Assembly (NCBI RefSeq): GCF_024320865.1 | Contig: NZ_JANDBD010000017.1 | Span: 1-64,000, forward strand | Direction of reading: 5' to 3' | Origin: Mycolicibacterium arenosum | Lineage (GTDB): Bacteria > Actinomycetota > Actinomycetes > Mycobacteriales > Mycobacteriaceae | DNA length: 64,000 bases | Part shown: piece by piece, positions 8,193-16,483 of the stretch | Position numbering within the stretch: position 1 is the first letter of the stretch | Layout of the letters: each line of letters begins with the position of its first letter | Position numbers and translations under genes: made by a program | The notes under the pieces: generated by a model | Told to the model about the DNA's origin: nothing | Databases searched by the model: none | The model's input: the letters and a program-made list of their open reading frames with translations, nothing else

Positions 8193-10853
8193 TCAGAGTT
8201 CACGCAGCATCGGGATTGCGGGACGCCGGGCGAGGCGGACCTGCACCTCGCCGACCACGGCGAGCGCCGCCACGGTCACCCCCGACAGCACCGCGAAGTA
8301 GGTCCACGGCACCGCGATGACATCGGGCGGCGGGTCGAACACGCCGCTGAGCACCTTGACCAGCATCACGGACAGGGTCGCTCCGATCGCCGCACCACCC
8401 GCCATTCCGGACAGTCCGAGAACAGTGATCTCGCTGAAGATCAGAGCGCGCAGGTGCGCTGGGCGCGCCCCCACCACGGTGAGGATACCGTGGGTGCGGC
8501 GCCGTTCGGCGTACCCGAGGGCGAAGACCAGGCCGCCGGCTCCGACCGCCAGCACGAGCGCGAAGGACAGTTCGACGGCCGTGAGACCGGCCAGGTCGAC
8601 CGACGTGAGGCTCGATCCGACCGTGTCCCGCACGTTGGCGATGTCGGTCACCGTCGCCGACGTGCCGAAGAGTTGGCGCATCCGCTCGGTCACGACGGCG
8701 GTGTCCCGTCCTGCCACGTCCACGAGGTACGTCTCCGCTGACGCCGAACCCGTCTGAGCCGCAATGTATTCGGCGTTCGCCACCAGGAAGCTGTCCTTGG
8801 GGGCGGTGGGGAACTCGGTCACCACGCCGATGTAGCGGAACGTCACGGCCTTGGGTTGACGTGTGGCGGCGTCCACCAACCGGAGCACCAGCGGGTCACC
8901 GACCTGAAGTTGAAAATCGTGCACGGTCTCCGCGGACACCAGAATCGAGTCGGGCGCCGTCGCCAGCGTGGCCATCAGATCGCCGGCCCTGGCTCCGGGG
9001 AAGTAACTGTCCTGCAACGCGGTGACGCGCCGGATGGTAGCCGGGTTGACGCCGTAGAGGTCCTGCAGATCGGAACCGATGTAGGCGAATCGATGCTGCA
9101 TGGGTTCCACCGCCGCCACCCCCGGCACAGCGGCGATCGACGACAGCGTCCCCGCCGGTGACTCAACGCCCTGCGGCAGTTGCACGGTCACGTCGGCGCC
9201 GTTGGTCAGCTGGGCATCGGCTTCGGCCTGTTGGCGGTACGTCGCGTTGAACGTGGCGGTCGACACGGCGAACGCCACCGTGACGCCCAGCAGCACGATC
9301 GTCCGCACCAGCGTTCTGCGCTGCCGCGACAGCGTCGCGGCCACCGTGCCGGACAGCTCGCCGGTCAGCGGCCGGAGAAGGCGCCGGAGCAGCGGGCGAC
9401 CCGCACCGAACATCAGATCCGCGAGCCGCCACATGAAGAGAGCGCTGCCCGTCCACAGCAGCACCGGTCCGACGAACGCCCAGTAGGACACCGATATCGT
9501 CGGCACCCCCTCGGGCGCGAGGACGAGCTGATACCCGGCGCTGCTGGTCGCCCGGTACACGATGGCCGCCAGGACCAGCAACACGGCATCCGCACCGTAC
9601 CCGGCCCACCGCGGGTATGCGAACGCCGTGACCACCTGCCGGTCCCGCGCGATCGTGTGGTTGCGGAGGTCGCGACGCACGGGCATAACCACCGACACCG
9701 CGGCGATGAGCATACCCACCGCGGCGGCGCCCAGCGGCCAGGCGACCACCGCGGTCGGTGAGCCGCCGAAGTCCCCGGTGCCGAACACCATTCGGGCCAG
9801 CACCGCCGCCGATACGATCCCCAGCCCGGCGCCGACGACGCCGACGAATGCCGCCTCGGCACCCGCGAGGGTCAGCAGTTGGCGTGCCGAGGCACCCCGG
9901 CTGCGCAACAGCGCCTGTTCGGAGCGCCGGCGTTCGGAGCCCGACGCCGCCATGGTGGCGGTCAGCACGCCGGCGAGCACCGCCCCCGGTAGACCGAGGA
10001 ACAGGAACAGCACCCCGGCGTAGGCCGCGTCGTGACGGGCCGCATCCAGCGTGGCCCCGAGGTTGTCCCCGACGAGTGCGGTACCGGCGCTGCGCGCTTC
10101 GAGATTCCGGGCGGCGGTGGTGACGGCGGTGTACGCCCCCGCCGGATCCCGCGGCAACGTGTGATCGAGCCGAAGGTGAAACTGCGTCGTCACCAGGTCG
10201 GGTCGCACCGCCCCGAGCGGATCGAACACCGCTCGCCACTGCGCGGCCGGGAGGATCAGCACGTTGTCGGGCGGCGCGATGGGTTGCGCACTCGGCGGTG
10301 CGCCCACCTTCTGAAACAGTGAATTCGCCTGCGGTAGATCGATGACGCCTGCCACCGTCACGGTGGCGGGCGCCATGCCCTGCCGGCCGATGCTCACGGT
10401 GTCACCTGGTGCCGCGTGCAGGTTCGCCGCCGTCTGCTGAGCGAGCAGAACACCCGACTCGGCGCCGACCAGCGACCGGATCTCGCCGAGGAACACGGTG
10501 CCGTATCCATCGGGCAGACCGAGCACGACGCCGGGACCCGTCATCTGAGTCGTCGCGCCGGTCACGGCCGAAAAGCCGGTTGTTCGAGCAAGATCGACCT
10601 GCGCCGAGTCGACCACCCCGGGAGTGGCGGCGACCACTTCGGCGACGTCGGCGTCCATCGCGCCACGGACCACCTCGACCTGCCAGTCGACCGCCACGCC
10701 ACGTACGGCACGTTCGGTCATCGTCGACTGGGAACGGGCGAGGAACGCGCCCAGGCTCGCCAGCATCGCCACCGCGACGGCTACCCCGACGGCGGTACCC
10801 AGGAGCCGGATCGGTCGCCGTCGCAGCAGGCCCGTCAACCACAGCCAGGTCAT
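8193..10853 (-). CDS. FtsX/MacB-type ABC transporter permease
   Basis: About 886 residues from ATG 10853, whose ATG overlaps the TGA of the ATPase gene before it (ATGA). One N-terminal helix (RLLGTAVGVAVAVAMLASLG) leads into a ~220-residue extracytoplasmic MacB-like domain. Two FtsX blocks follow: helices around residues 290-400, then a second extracytoplasmic domain, then the C-terminal helices with the FtsX motif (YAERRRTHGILTVVGARPAHL). Such permeases work with LolD-like ATPases to move lipids, peptides or lipoproteins out of the membrane. It is the last gene of a lipoprotein-ATPase-ATPase-permease operon. Confidence 0.88.
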   Translation of the reverse strand: MTWLWLTGLLRRRPIRLLGTAVGVAVAVAMLASLGAFLARSQSTMTERAVRGVAVDWQVEVVRGAMDADVAEVVAATPGVVDSAQVDLARTTGFSAVTGATTQMTGPGVVLGLPDGYGTVFLGEIRSLVGAESGVLLAQQTAANLHAAPGDTVSIGRQGMAPATVTVAGVIDLPQANSLFQKVGAPPSAQPIAPPDNVLILPAAQWRAVFDPLGAVRPDLVTTQFHLRLDHTLPRDPAGAYTAVTTAARNLEARSAGTALVGDNLGATLDAARHDAAYAGVLFLFLGLPGAVLAGVLTATMAASGSERRRSEQALLRSRGASARQLLTLAGAEAAFVGVVGAGLGIVSAAVLARMVFGTGDFGGSPTAVVAWPLGAAAVGMLIAAVSVVMPVRRDLRNHTIARDRQVVTAFAYPRWAGYGADAVLLVLAAIVYRATSSAGYQLVLAPEGVPTISVSYWAFVGPVLLWTGSALFMWRLADLMFGAGRPLLRRLLRPLTGELSGTVAATLSRQRRTLVRTIVLLGVTVAFAVSTATFNATYRQQAEADAQLTNGADVTVQLPQGVESPAGTLSSIAAVPGVAAVEPMQHRFAYIGSDLQDLYGVNPATIRRVTALQDSYFPGARAGDLMATLATAPDSILVSAETVHDFQLQVGDPLVLRLVDAATRQPKAVTFRYIGVVTEFPTAPKDSFLVANAEYIAAQTGSASAETYLVDVAGRDTAVVTERMRQLFGTSATVTDIANVRDTVGSSLTSVDLAGLTAVELSFALVLAVGAGGLVFALGYAERRRTHGILTVVGARPAHLRALIFSEITVLGLSGMAGGAAIGATLSVMLVKVLSGVFDPPPDVIAVPWTYFAVLSGVTVAALAVVGEVQVRLARRPAIPMLREL

Positions 10854-11557
10854 CGCTGACCGGCTTCGGCGTCGGCGCGAGAGTCGAAGTCCAACGATCC
10901 CCCGTGCATCACCCATCGCGTGCGGAGTCGGTTCGCCACCGAGGGATCGTGGGTCGACACGACTAGGGCCGCAGTCAGTTCGTCGGCGGCTTGCACCAGA
11001 ACGTCCATCACAGCGGAAGCGTTCGCGTGGTCGAGCTGCCCAGTGGGTTCGTCGGCCAGGATCAGTCGCGGCTCACCCGCGAGCACACGAGCGACGGCGA
11101 TCCGCTGGGCCTGGCCCGCAGAGAGTTCGTCCGGCAACTTGCGCGCGAACGCGCCGAGATCCAACCGCGCGAGCGCGGCGTGCGCGCGTTCGGTGGCGGC
11201 ATCGGCTGCGGTGCCGTCGAGGATCATAGGGAGCGCGACGTTCTCGATCGCGTCAAGCGCCGGGATCAAACTGGGCCCCTGGAAGACGACACCGACGAGC
11301 CGCGCACTCGCTCTCGGCGGACCACCGAACGCCGGCCAACTCACGGTTCCCGCGGTAGCGGTGTCCAGACCCGCCATCAGATGCAGCAGCGTCGACTTCC
11401 CCGAACCCGAAGGTCCGGTCACGGCAATGCGATTCGATGCTCGCACCTCGCACGTCACGTCACGCACGGCGGTGAAGGCCGTGGAGCCCGCTGCGTAGGA
11501 CCGGGCGACACCAACGCAGCTGACAAGTGCCGGCTCGTCCCCGACCCGTGTGCTCAT
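10850..11557 (-). CDS. ABC transporter ATPase (LolD/MacB type), second copy
   Basis: 235 residues with Walker A GPSGSGKST, a Q-loop (VFQGPSLIPALDAIENV), signature LSAGQAQR (G to A at the second position of the usual LSGGQ), Walker B LILADEPTGQLD and an H-loop STHDP. It belongs to the LolD/FtsE/MacB group that pairs with FtsX-like permeases. It overlaps the preceding ATPase by 4 nt and the permease by 4 nt. Two different ATPases with one large two-lobed permease suggests a heterodimeric motor. Confidence 0.92.
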   Translation of the reverse strand: MSTRVGDEPALVSCVGVARSYAAGSTAFTAVRDVTCEVRASNRIAVTGPSGSGKSTLLHLMAGLDTATAGTVSWPAFGGPPRASARLVGVVFQGPSLIPALDAIENVALPMILDGTAADAATERAHAALARLDLGAFARKLPDELSAGQAQRIAVARVLAGEPRLILADEPTGQLDHANASAVMDVLVQAADELTAALVVSTHDPSVANRLRTRWVMHGGSLDFDSRADAEAGQR

Positions 11558-12216
11558 CCGACGATCCGACCGTCGGACAACCGGATCACCCGGTCGGACG
11601 CTTCGGTAACGGCGGGACTGTGGCTCGCCACCAGTATCGCGGTGCCCGCCGCAGCGCGTGCCCGCAGCGCCAGCAGGACGTCGCGTTCCGCCGAGCCGTC
11701 CAGTTCCCCGGTCGGTTCGTCGGCGAGCAGAGCGGCCGGCTCGTTGACCAACGCGACGGCCAGCCCCGCACGCGCCGATTCACCACCCGAGAGATCGCGC
11801 GGCAAACGGTCCGCCTTACCCTCGATGCCGAGCGACTCGAGCAAGGCGCCGACCGACGCGGCGCGTGACCGCCCCCGCACTCGCTGAATGAGCGCGAGAT
11901 TCTCGGCAACTGTCAGGTGCTGCAACAGGTTACGGCTCTGAAATAGGAGCCCCAACTCGTCGGCACGTAATCGTGCGCGAACCGCCTCGGGCCGATGGCT
12001 CATCCGCCGACCCGTGACGTGGACCGCCCCTCCGTCGGGCTCGTCGATGCCCGCTAAGCAGGACAGCAACGTCGATTTGCCCGACCCTGAGGGTCCCGCG
12101 ACGGTGACGAACTCACCGGGCTCGACGGTCAGCGAGACACTCTGCAGCGCTAGGGTTTCCTCGTCGCCGACCCGGAAGAACCGGTACAGCGTGCTCGCCT
12201 GAAGCGCAGGTGTCAC
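11554..12216 (-). CDS. ABC transporter ATPase (LolD/MacB type), first copy
   Basis: 220 residues with Walker A GPSGSGKST, Q-loop LLFQSRNLLQHLTV, signature LSGGESAR, Walker B ALLADEPTGELD and H-loop ASHSP. It overlaps the lipoprotein gene before it by 4 nt and the second ATPase after it by 4 nt. This one keeps the canonical LSGG signature, while its neighbour has LSAG, so the two sites are probably not equivalent. Confidence 0.92.
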   Translation of the reverse strand: MTPALQASTLYRFFRVGDEETLALQSVSLTVEPGEFVTVAGPSGSGKSTLLSCLAGIDEPDGGAVHVTGRRMSHRPEAVRARLRADELGLLFQSRNLLQHLTVAENLALIQRVRGRSRAASVGALLESLGIEGKADRLPRDLSGGESARAGLAVALVNEPAALLADEPTGELDGSAERDVLLALRARAAAGTAILVASHSPAVTEASDRVIRLSDGRIVG

Positions 12217-12866
12217 GGATGCCAGACGAACGAGTCGGTGACGATTCGCCAGGGATCGACGTTGTCCGCCCCCACCGGGCCCGACAGGGTTACCGTGACC
12301 ACTTGGCCCGGCCGGTAGTACGAGTACCGCTCCACGTCGTCGCGGATTGATTTGCCGGTCACCGGGTTGGGCAGTGAATCGGCGCCGTAGGTGACGAGCA
12401 CGGTTTCACCCGCGGTGCGCGTGACCTGACTGATCGTTCCCGGCTGGAAGCCCGGAGTGGAGGATTCGATACCGGGCATCTCCTGCTGGTTCACGGAGTC
12501 GACCGTGGGCGCCACGGTCGCCGGCCGGCTGGCGATGGCGATCGTGTTCAGCTTGTCGGTGAACGACACACCATCGACGTCGGTCCTGGCCCAGCCCTCC
12601 GGAACCTTGATCGTGAACGACCCGTCGGCGGCGGTGAACGGGACGAACGCCTGGTTGTCGGGGATGTCGCCGGCCGGACTGACGTCGGCGACCTGCTGCT
12701 GCGTCGTCCCCGAGGCGGCGATCGGCGGGGCGGGCTGTGGACTGCAGGCGACGATTCCGATCGCCGTGAGGGCGATTGCCGCCGTCGAACTCAGCGCCTG
12801 CAGTGGGAACCTGTCGAAAGTCGGATTCCGTCGGGCCCCGCTCGCCGTGGTGTACCTGCGCATCAT
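12213..12866 (-). CDS. Lipoprotein heading the ABC exporter operon
   Basis: 217 residues with a signal peptide and lipobox (TAIGIVACS), so it is anchored outside the membrane. The mature domain (PFTAADGSFTIKVPEGWARTDV ... WRIVTDSFVWHP) resembles the PsbP/LpqN-like folds of actinobacterial lipoproteins. As first gene it likely gives the extracytoplasmic partner of the transporter. Transcription probably starts within a few nucleotides of the ATG, from a promoter with the TTCAG box at 12891-12906. Confidence 0.8.
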   Translation of the reverse strand: MMRRYTTASGARRNPTFDRFPLQALSSTAAIALTAIGIVACSPQPAPPIAASGTTQQQVADVSPAGDIPDNQAFVPFTAADGSFTIKVPEGWARTDVDGVSFTDKLNTIAIASRPATVAPTVDSVNQQEMPGIESSTPGFQPGTISQVTRTAGETVLVTYGADSLPNPVTGKSIRDDVERYSYYRPGQVVTVTLSGPVGADNVDPWRIVTDSFVWHP

Positions 12867-12890
12867 GGCGGCAATGATCCCGCGAGCACC

Positions 12891-12906
12891 CTGAAGGGTC
12901 GCTGAA
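12891..12906 (-). promoter_or_regulatory. TTCAG-N6-TTCAG box, ABC operon promoter
   Basis: Gene-sense TTCAG-CGACCC-TTCAG, 11 nt, GATCAT, 7 nt, ATG 12866. It is part of a 90-bp divergent intergenic region with one box per direction. Confidence 0.7.
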
Positions 12907-12914
12907 GGCGTTTG

Positions 12915-12930
12915 CTCAGCGGACCTTCAG
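12915..12930 (+). promoter_or_regulatory. CTCAG-N6-TTCAG box, COG4705 promoter
   Basis: CTCAG-CGGACC-TTCAG, 11 nt, TAGGTT (12942-12947), 8 nt, ATG 12956. One mismatch in the distal half-site. Mirror partner of the box at 12891-12906. Confidence 0.68.
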
Positions 12931-12955
12931 CTTCACCGATTTAGGTTCCTGCGTC

Positions 12956-14191
12956 ATGACCGACACAACGAATTCCGCTGCGCTGCGAACTCCGCGCACG
13001 ATGCTGAGCAAAGTACCCGAAATCACGGTGTGGTTCTGGGTCATCAAGATTCTGTGCACCACCGTGGGCGAGAGTTTCGCCGACTGGATCAACATGACTC
13101 TTGGAGTCGGGCTGATCCCGACGGCCCTGATCTTCACCGCCGTGCTGGCCGCGGTCCTGGGCTGGCAGCTGTCGCTGAAACGGTACAAGCCGTTCCCCTA
13201 CTGGTTGACGGTGGTGGTCCTCAGCGTGACCGGTACGCTGTACACCGACATCCTCACCGACACCCTCGGCGTGCCACTGGCCATGAGCACCAGCGTCTTC
13301 GCGCTGATCCTGGCCGTGGTCTTCGGAGCCTGGTTCGTCAAGGAGCGGACGCTGTCCATCCACAGCATCGTCACGTTGCCGCGCGAACTGTTCTACTGGC
13401 TCGCGATTCTGGTGACGTTCGCACTCGGCACCGCGGTCGGCGACTGGACCCTCGAGCTCACGGGCTGGGGCCCCGGAATCTCCGTGTTGCTGCCCGCCGG
13501 TCTGATCATCGCGATCGTCGCGGGCTGGAAGATGGGCGCCAACGTGGTCCTGTCGTTCTGGCTGGCCTACATCCTGACTCGCCCGCTCGGCGCGAATCTC
13601 GGTGACTGGCTGGGCTTTCCGCCGGATCAGCAGGGACTGGGCCTGGGCGTGGCGATCACCAGCGTCATCTTCCTCGCCGCGATCCTGGCCACCGTGATCT
13701 ACCTCACGGTCACGAAAGCCGACGTGATCGAGAAGCCCGCGGACGTGCGGCCCGCCAATCCCGGCCGCGAGAAGGTCGTGCTGGGCTACTTCGCCGCTGT
13801 GGCGATCGCCGCGGGTGCTCTACTGACCTGGGCACATGCGCAGCCACACGGAGCGCCTCCCGGAGCCGAGGCGCCGACTGTGATCACCGCCATCGCACCC
13901 GGACAGGCGACCGCGAAGTTCCCGGCGGCCGACGTCGCGAACTTCCGCGCGATCACCGCGGACGCGCTGACCAAGGTGCAGGCCGGCGATCAGGCGGGCG
14001 CAACGGCTAGCGCCAAGAACCTCGAAACCGCGTGGGATGACGCTGCCACCAGGCTCCAGGCACAGGACAGCGAAACCTGGACCGCGATCGACGGTCGGAT
14101 CGACGCTGTGCTCACCGCGATTCGGGACGCGAGTCCCAATCAAGCGACCGAGACGCAGACGCTGAACGACCTGGCGGCCGCGCTGAAGTAG
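12956..14191 (+). CDS. COG4705-type multipass membrane protein with a C-terminal helical domain
   Basis: 411 residues. The first ~270 form eight or nine transmembrane helices with repeated halves (VIKILCTTVGESFADWI near 30, ELFYWLAILVTFALGTAVGDW near 145, and FWLAYILTRPLGANLGDWL near 205). The repeated T/GxGD/E-[SF]-x-[AG]D motifs are typical of COG4705. After a ninth helix comes a ~110-residue extracytoplasmic helical domain (ATAKFPAADVANFRAITADAL onward) that the paralogue at 16484 lacks. Function unknown. It is divergent from the ABC operon and shares its promoter type. Confidence 0.75.
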   Translation: MTDTTNSAALRTPRTMLSKVPEITVWFWVIKILCTTVGESFADWINMTLGVGLIPTALIFTAVLAAVLGWQLSLKRYKPFPYWLTVVVLSVTGTLYTDILTDTLGVPLAMSTSVFALILAVVFGAWFVKERTLSIHSIVTLPRELFYWLAILVTFALGTAVGDWTLELTGWGPGISVLLPAGLIIAIVAGWKMGANVVLSFWLAYILTRPLGANLGDWLGFPPDQQGLGLGVAITSVIFLAAILATVIYLTVTKADVIEKPADVRPANPGREKVVLGYFAAVAIAAGALLTWAHAQPHGAPPGAEAPTVITAIAPGQATAKFPAADVANFRAITADALTKVQAGDQAGATASAKNLETAWDDAATRLQAQDSETWTAIDGRIDAVLTAIRDASPNQATETQTLNDLAAALK

Positions 14192-14206
14192 GACAGGGCC
14201 GGCAGA

Positions 14207-14243
14207 GAGGCGTCAGCCGTGGGGTAGCCGCGGCTGACGCCTC
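14207..14243 (+). terminator. Rho-independent-type hairpin
   Basis: 13-bp perfect arms (GAGGCGTCAGCCG and complement) around an 11-nt loop, 15 nt after the COG4705 stop. No clear U tract follows, which is common in actinobacteria. Confidence 0.75.
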
Positions 14244-14450
14244 GTCGTCGTTGTGTCCGAGTCAGGTCCTCGCGCTCGTAGGCCGTCGAGGTAGGCCCGA
14301 GCTCGGGGGCGGGTCAGCCGGAGGTTCATCACCCCGCCAGCACCAGCCCGACAAGTCCGAAAGCATTGGGGCTGAGGGCATCACAGAACGAGTCCCGGCC
14401 GGCAACCCCAGGCGACAACTACCTTCTGCAATTGACGCCACCGACCTACG

Positions 14451-14879
14451 TCAGCCTCTCTTGGCAGCCGCCTTCGCAGCCGCCTTCGCCGCGCGCCCTT
14501 CAGGACTCGCCGCGGAGGGACCGGGTTCGGTGACCGATGCCACCGAGGCCTCACAGTTCAACGAGACCAGAACCTGTTGTCGGACCGCGCCTCTCGAGTT
14601 GGGCGGCGGGGGCACGCTGTGTTGGTGCGAAGAGGTGACTATGCAGTCACTTCGCGACTGACGGTCGCCTACGGACGTCGACACCACAGGTTCGAACCCC
14701 GCCCTGTTCAGCGCCGCGGACGCGTCGGAGTACAGCTTGCCCGCAATATCGGGCGGGATCGCGCCGGCGTGCGCCGCCGGCGCGATCCCCAACGACATCA
14801 CTGCAGAACAGGCTAACGGGAACACAGCTGCGGCAATACGGGCGGAGGACGGCGCGATACGCGACTTTTGACTGGGCAT
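14451..14879 (-). CDS. Exported protein with a PASTA-like domain
   Basis: 142 residues from ATG 14879. A signal peptide (ARIAAAVFPLACSAVMSLGI...AHA) is followed by one PASTA-like unit (IPPDIAGKLYSDASAALNRAGFEPVVSTSVGDR) with two cysteines, then a low-complexity Ala/Lys tail (GRAAKAAAKAAAKRG). PASTA modules bind peptidoglycan fragments or beta-lactams in kinases and penicillin-binding proteins; a single free copy could sit in the cell wall. It starts 1 nt after the stop of the upstream small exported gene, so they form one operon. Confidence 0.65.
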   Translation of the reverse strand: MPSQKSRIAPSSARIAAAVFPLACSAVMSLGIAPAAHAGAIPPDIAGKLYSDASAALNRAGFEPVVSTSVGDRQSRSDCIVTSSHQHSVPPPPNSRGAVRQQVLVSLNCEASVASVTEPGPSAASPEGRAAKAAAKAAAKRG

Positions 14880-14880
14880 G

Positions 14881-15153
14881 TCAGTGCGCGCTTGCCGTGA
14901 TGGGGACACTCGGCGGAGCGGGCGGTGGCGTCCAGGTCGCTGTCTCGCCCACCGACATCTGGCCGAGGACCGGTTGGTGGTAGACCGTGTTCGTCGGCGC
15001 GCTTCTCGAACCCGCCTCAATCCGTGGTCCCGGCCCGGTGTTGAGTCCGCCGTTCATCGAGCTTAGAACACCCATTGCCGCGAGCGCGCCAATCCCCGCC
15101 ACGGCAAGCGAGCGTCGAGTTATCCGACTGGTAAACAATGTGTTTGATGTCAT
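14881..15153 (-). CDS. Small exported protein, first gene of a two-gene operon
   Basis: 90 residues from ATG 15153. A twin-arginine-like or Sec signal (SRITRRSLAVAGIGALAAMGVLSS) is followed by a short Pro-rich mature part (ATWTPPPAPPSVP). No family recognised. The start is supported by the promoter layout (TTCAG, 11 nt, CAGGAT, 7 nt, ATG) and by the 1-nt gap to the PASTA-like gene downstream. Confidence 0.62.
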   Translation of the reverse strand: MTSNTLFTSRITRRSLAVAGIGALAAMGVLSSMNGGLNTGPGPRIEAGSRSAPTNTVYHQPVLGQMSVGETATWTPPPAPPSVPITASAH

Positions 15154-15177
15154 GCGGTTCATCCTGGGCGCGCATGG

Positions 15178-15203
15178 CTGAAGCAATGCTGAGCCAAGCT
15201 GAA
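15178..15203 (-). promoter_or_regulatory. Triple TTCAG/CTCAG direct repeat
   Basis: Gene sense reads TTCAG, CTCAG, TTCAG with 10- and 11-bp phasing, then 11 nt, CAGGAT, 7 nt, ATG 15153. The third half-site suggests extended regulator binding. Confidence 0.65.
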
Positions 15204-15234
15204 GGCGCCTCTGCACTTCAAGGGCGGAACTCGA

Positions 15235-15400
15235 CCAGCCGGTGCGGTGGCGAGAAATGCTGCCAACAAACGGCTCTTGATGGGCGTGCGTCTAACTCCC
15301 CCGGTTTGACGTATCACTTTCCTGGTACCTCTCCGAGATTAGGAGGCCTCGCGTCATCAACACCCCGTCGCCGAGTGAAGGATCCATTTACCTTCGCTCG
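15235..15400. repeat. Repeat copy B: decayed duplicate of 2650-2815
   Basis: Same blocks in the same order as copy A, but the start codon region reads GGGCGTGCG instead of GGCCATGAG and the exported-protein gene that should follow is absent. In its place lies the promoter of the unrelated gene at 15153. It looks like the scar of a duplication or deletion. The rest of 15204-15491 holds no gene I can support. Confidence 0.6.
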
Positions 15401-15491
15401 AGCACACGGGCACCCGCATTCCCCTGACGCCCGTTGGACCGTCACCACCGTAGTGGCTCCATCGTCGGACAATCCTGCAATACTGTGACGC

Positions 15492-16436
15492 ATGACCGCA
15501 GGTCAGGCGCTCGCTGGAGTCGGCTTGTCAATCGCCATTCTAGTTTCGGGTTGCTCGCCGGGTAACGCGCCGGCGCCCGCACCGTTGCCGACGGCCAACG
15601 ACAGCGTGACAGTCCATCGCATCGACTACACGACCAGAGGTCTCGGGGATCCTGCGCAGAACTGGGGGGACTTCTATCTTCCCGCCGGCCCGCAGGCCGT
15701 GGACTCGATACCGCTGGTGGTCCTGATCCACGGCGGGTCGTGGAAGTCTCGATTGGGTGCAACCACCATGTCGCCCTACGCGCGGGACCTCGCCGCGAAG
15801 GGTATGGCGGTGTACAACATCGAGTACCGGCGCGTCGGGTCGGGAGGAGGCTGGCCCACGACGTTCGAGGACGTCGCAGATGCCCTCGACTACGTGGTGG
15901 AACTGAAGAGACAGTTCCCCCAGATCACCACGAATGACGAGTTGGTGGTCGGACACAGCGCAGGCGGTCAACTTGCCGCGTGGGTGGGAACACGAAACCG
16001 ACTGAACCCAAACGAGGTTGGTAGCCGGCCACTTTTCCAACCCACCCGAATCATCGCCTTGGCGGGGCCCCTCGACATGGTGTACGCCGCCGACCACGGC
16101 GACCGTCACGTCGTCGCCGTGCTCGGAGGTACGCCACAGGAGGTACCGGAGCGCTACCAGTCGGTCGACCCCATCCAGAACATCGACCCGGCGATCCCGA
16201 TCCTCGCTGTGCACGGGGATGCGGACCGCACCGTGCCGGTGGTGCTCTCGCAGCGCTACATCGACGAGGTGGTACGCCAACGAGGCATCGGCGAGATCGT
16301 CATCGCGGCCGGCGAGAACCACGTATCGATCGTCGATCCGAAATCACCGATGTATGCGCGAATTCTGGACACCATCACCGATGTATCCATCAAGACAATC
16401 GCAGAGATTGCGGTTGACTTCCGGACAGGCGGCTGA
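15492..16436 (+). CDS. Alpha/beta-hydrolase esterase, lipoprotein
   Basis: 314 residues with a lipobox-type signal (IAILVSGCS). The catalytic domain follows: oxyanion-hole motif HGGSW (in VVLIHGGSWKSR), nucleophile GHSAGGQ, an acid in VHGDADRTVP, and His in AGENHVSIVDP. The layout fits BD-FAE/acetyl-esterase type enzymes acting on ester-linked groups outside the cell. It runs on the opposite strand to its neighbours, and its upstream region lacks the TTCAG box. Substrate unknown. Confidence 0.85.
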   Translation: MTAGQALAGVGLSIAILVSGCSPGNAPAPAPLPTANDSVTVHRIDYTTRGLGDPAQNWGDFYLPAGPQAVDSIPLVVLIHGGSWKSRLGATTMSPYARDLAAKGMAVYNIEYRRVGSGGGWPTTFEDVADALDYVVELKRQFPQITTNDELVVGHSAGGQLAAWVGTRNRLNPNEVGSRPLFQPTRIIALAGPLDMVYAADHGDRHVVAVLGGTPQEVPERYQSVDPIQNIDPAIPILAVHGDADRTVPVVLSQRYIDEVVRQRGIGEIVIAAGENHVSIVDPKSPMYARILDTITDVSIKTIAEIAVDFRTGG

Positions 16437-16483
16437 GGCGCGTCTCCGCCAGACGCTGCACCAGCCACCAACTGGCCGCTCGA

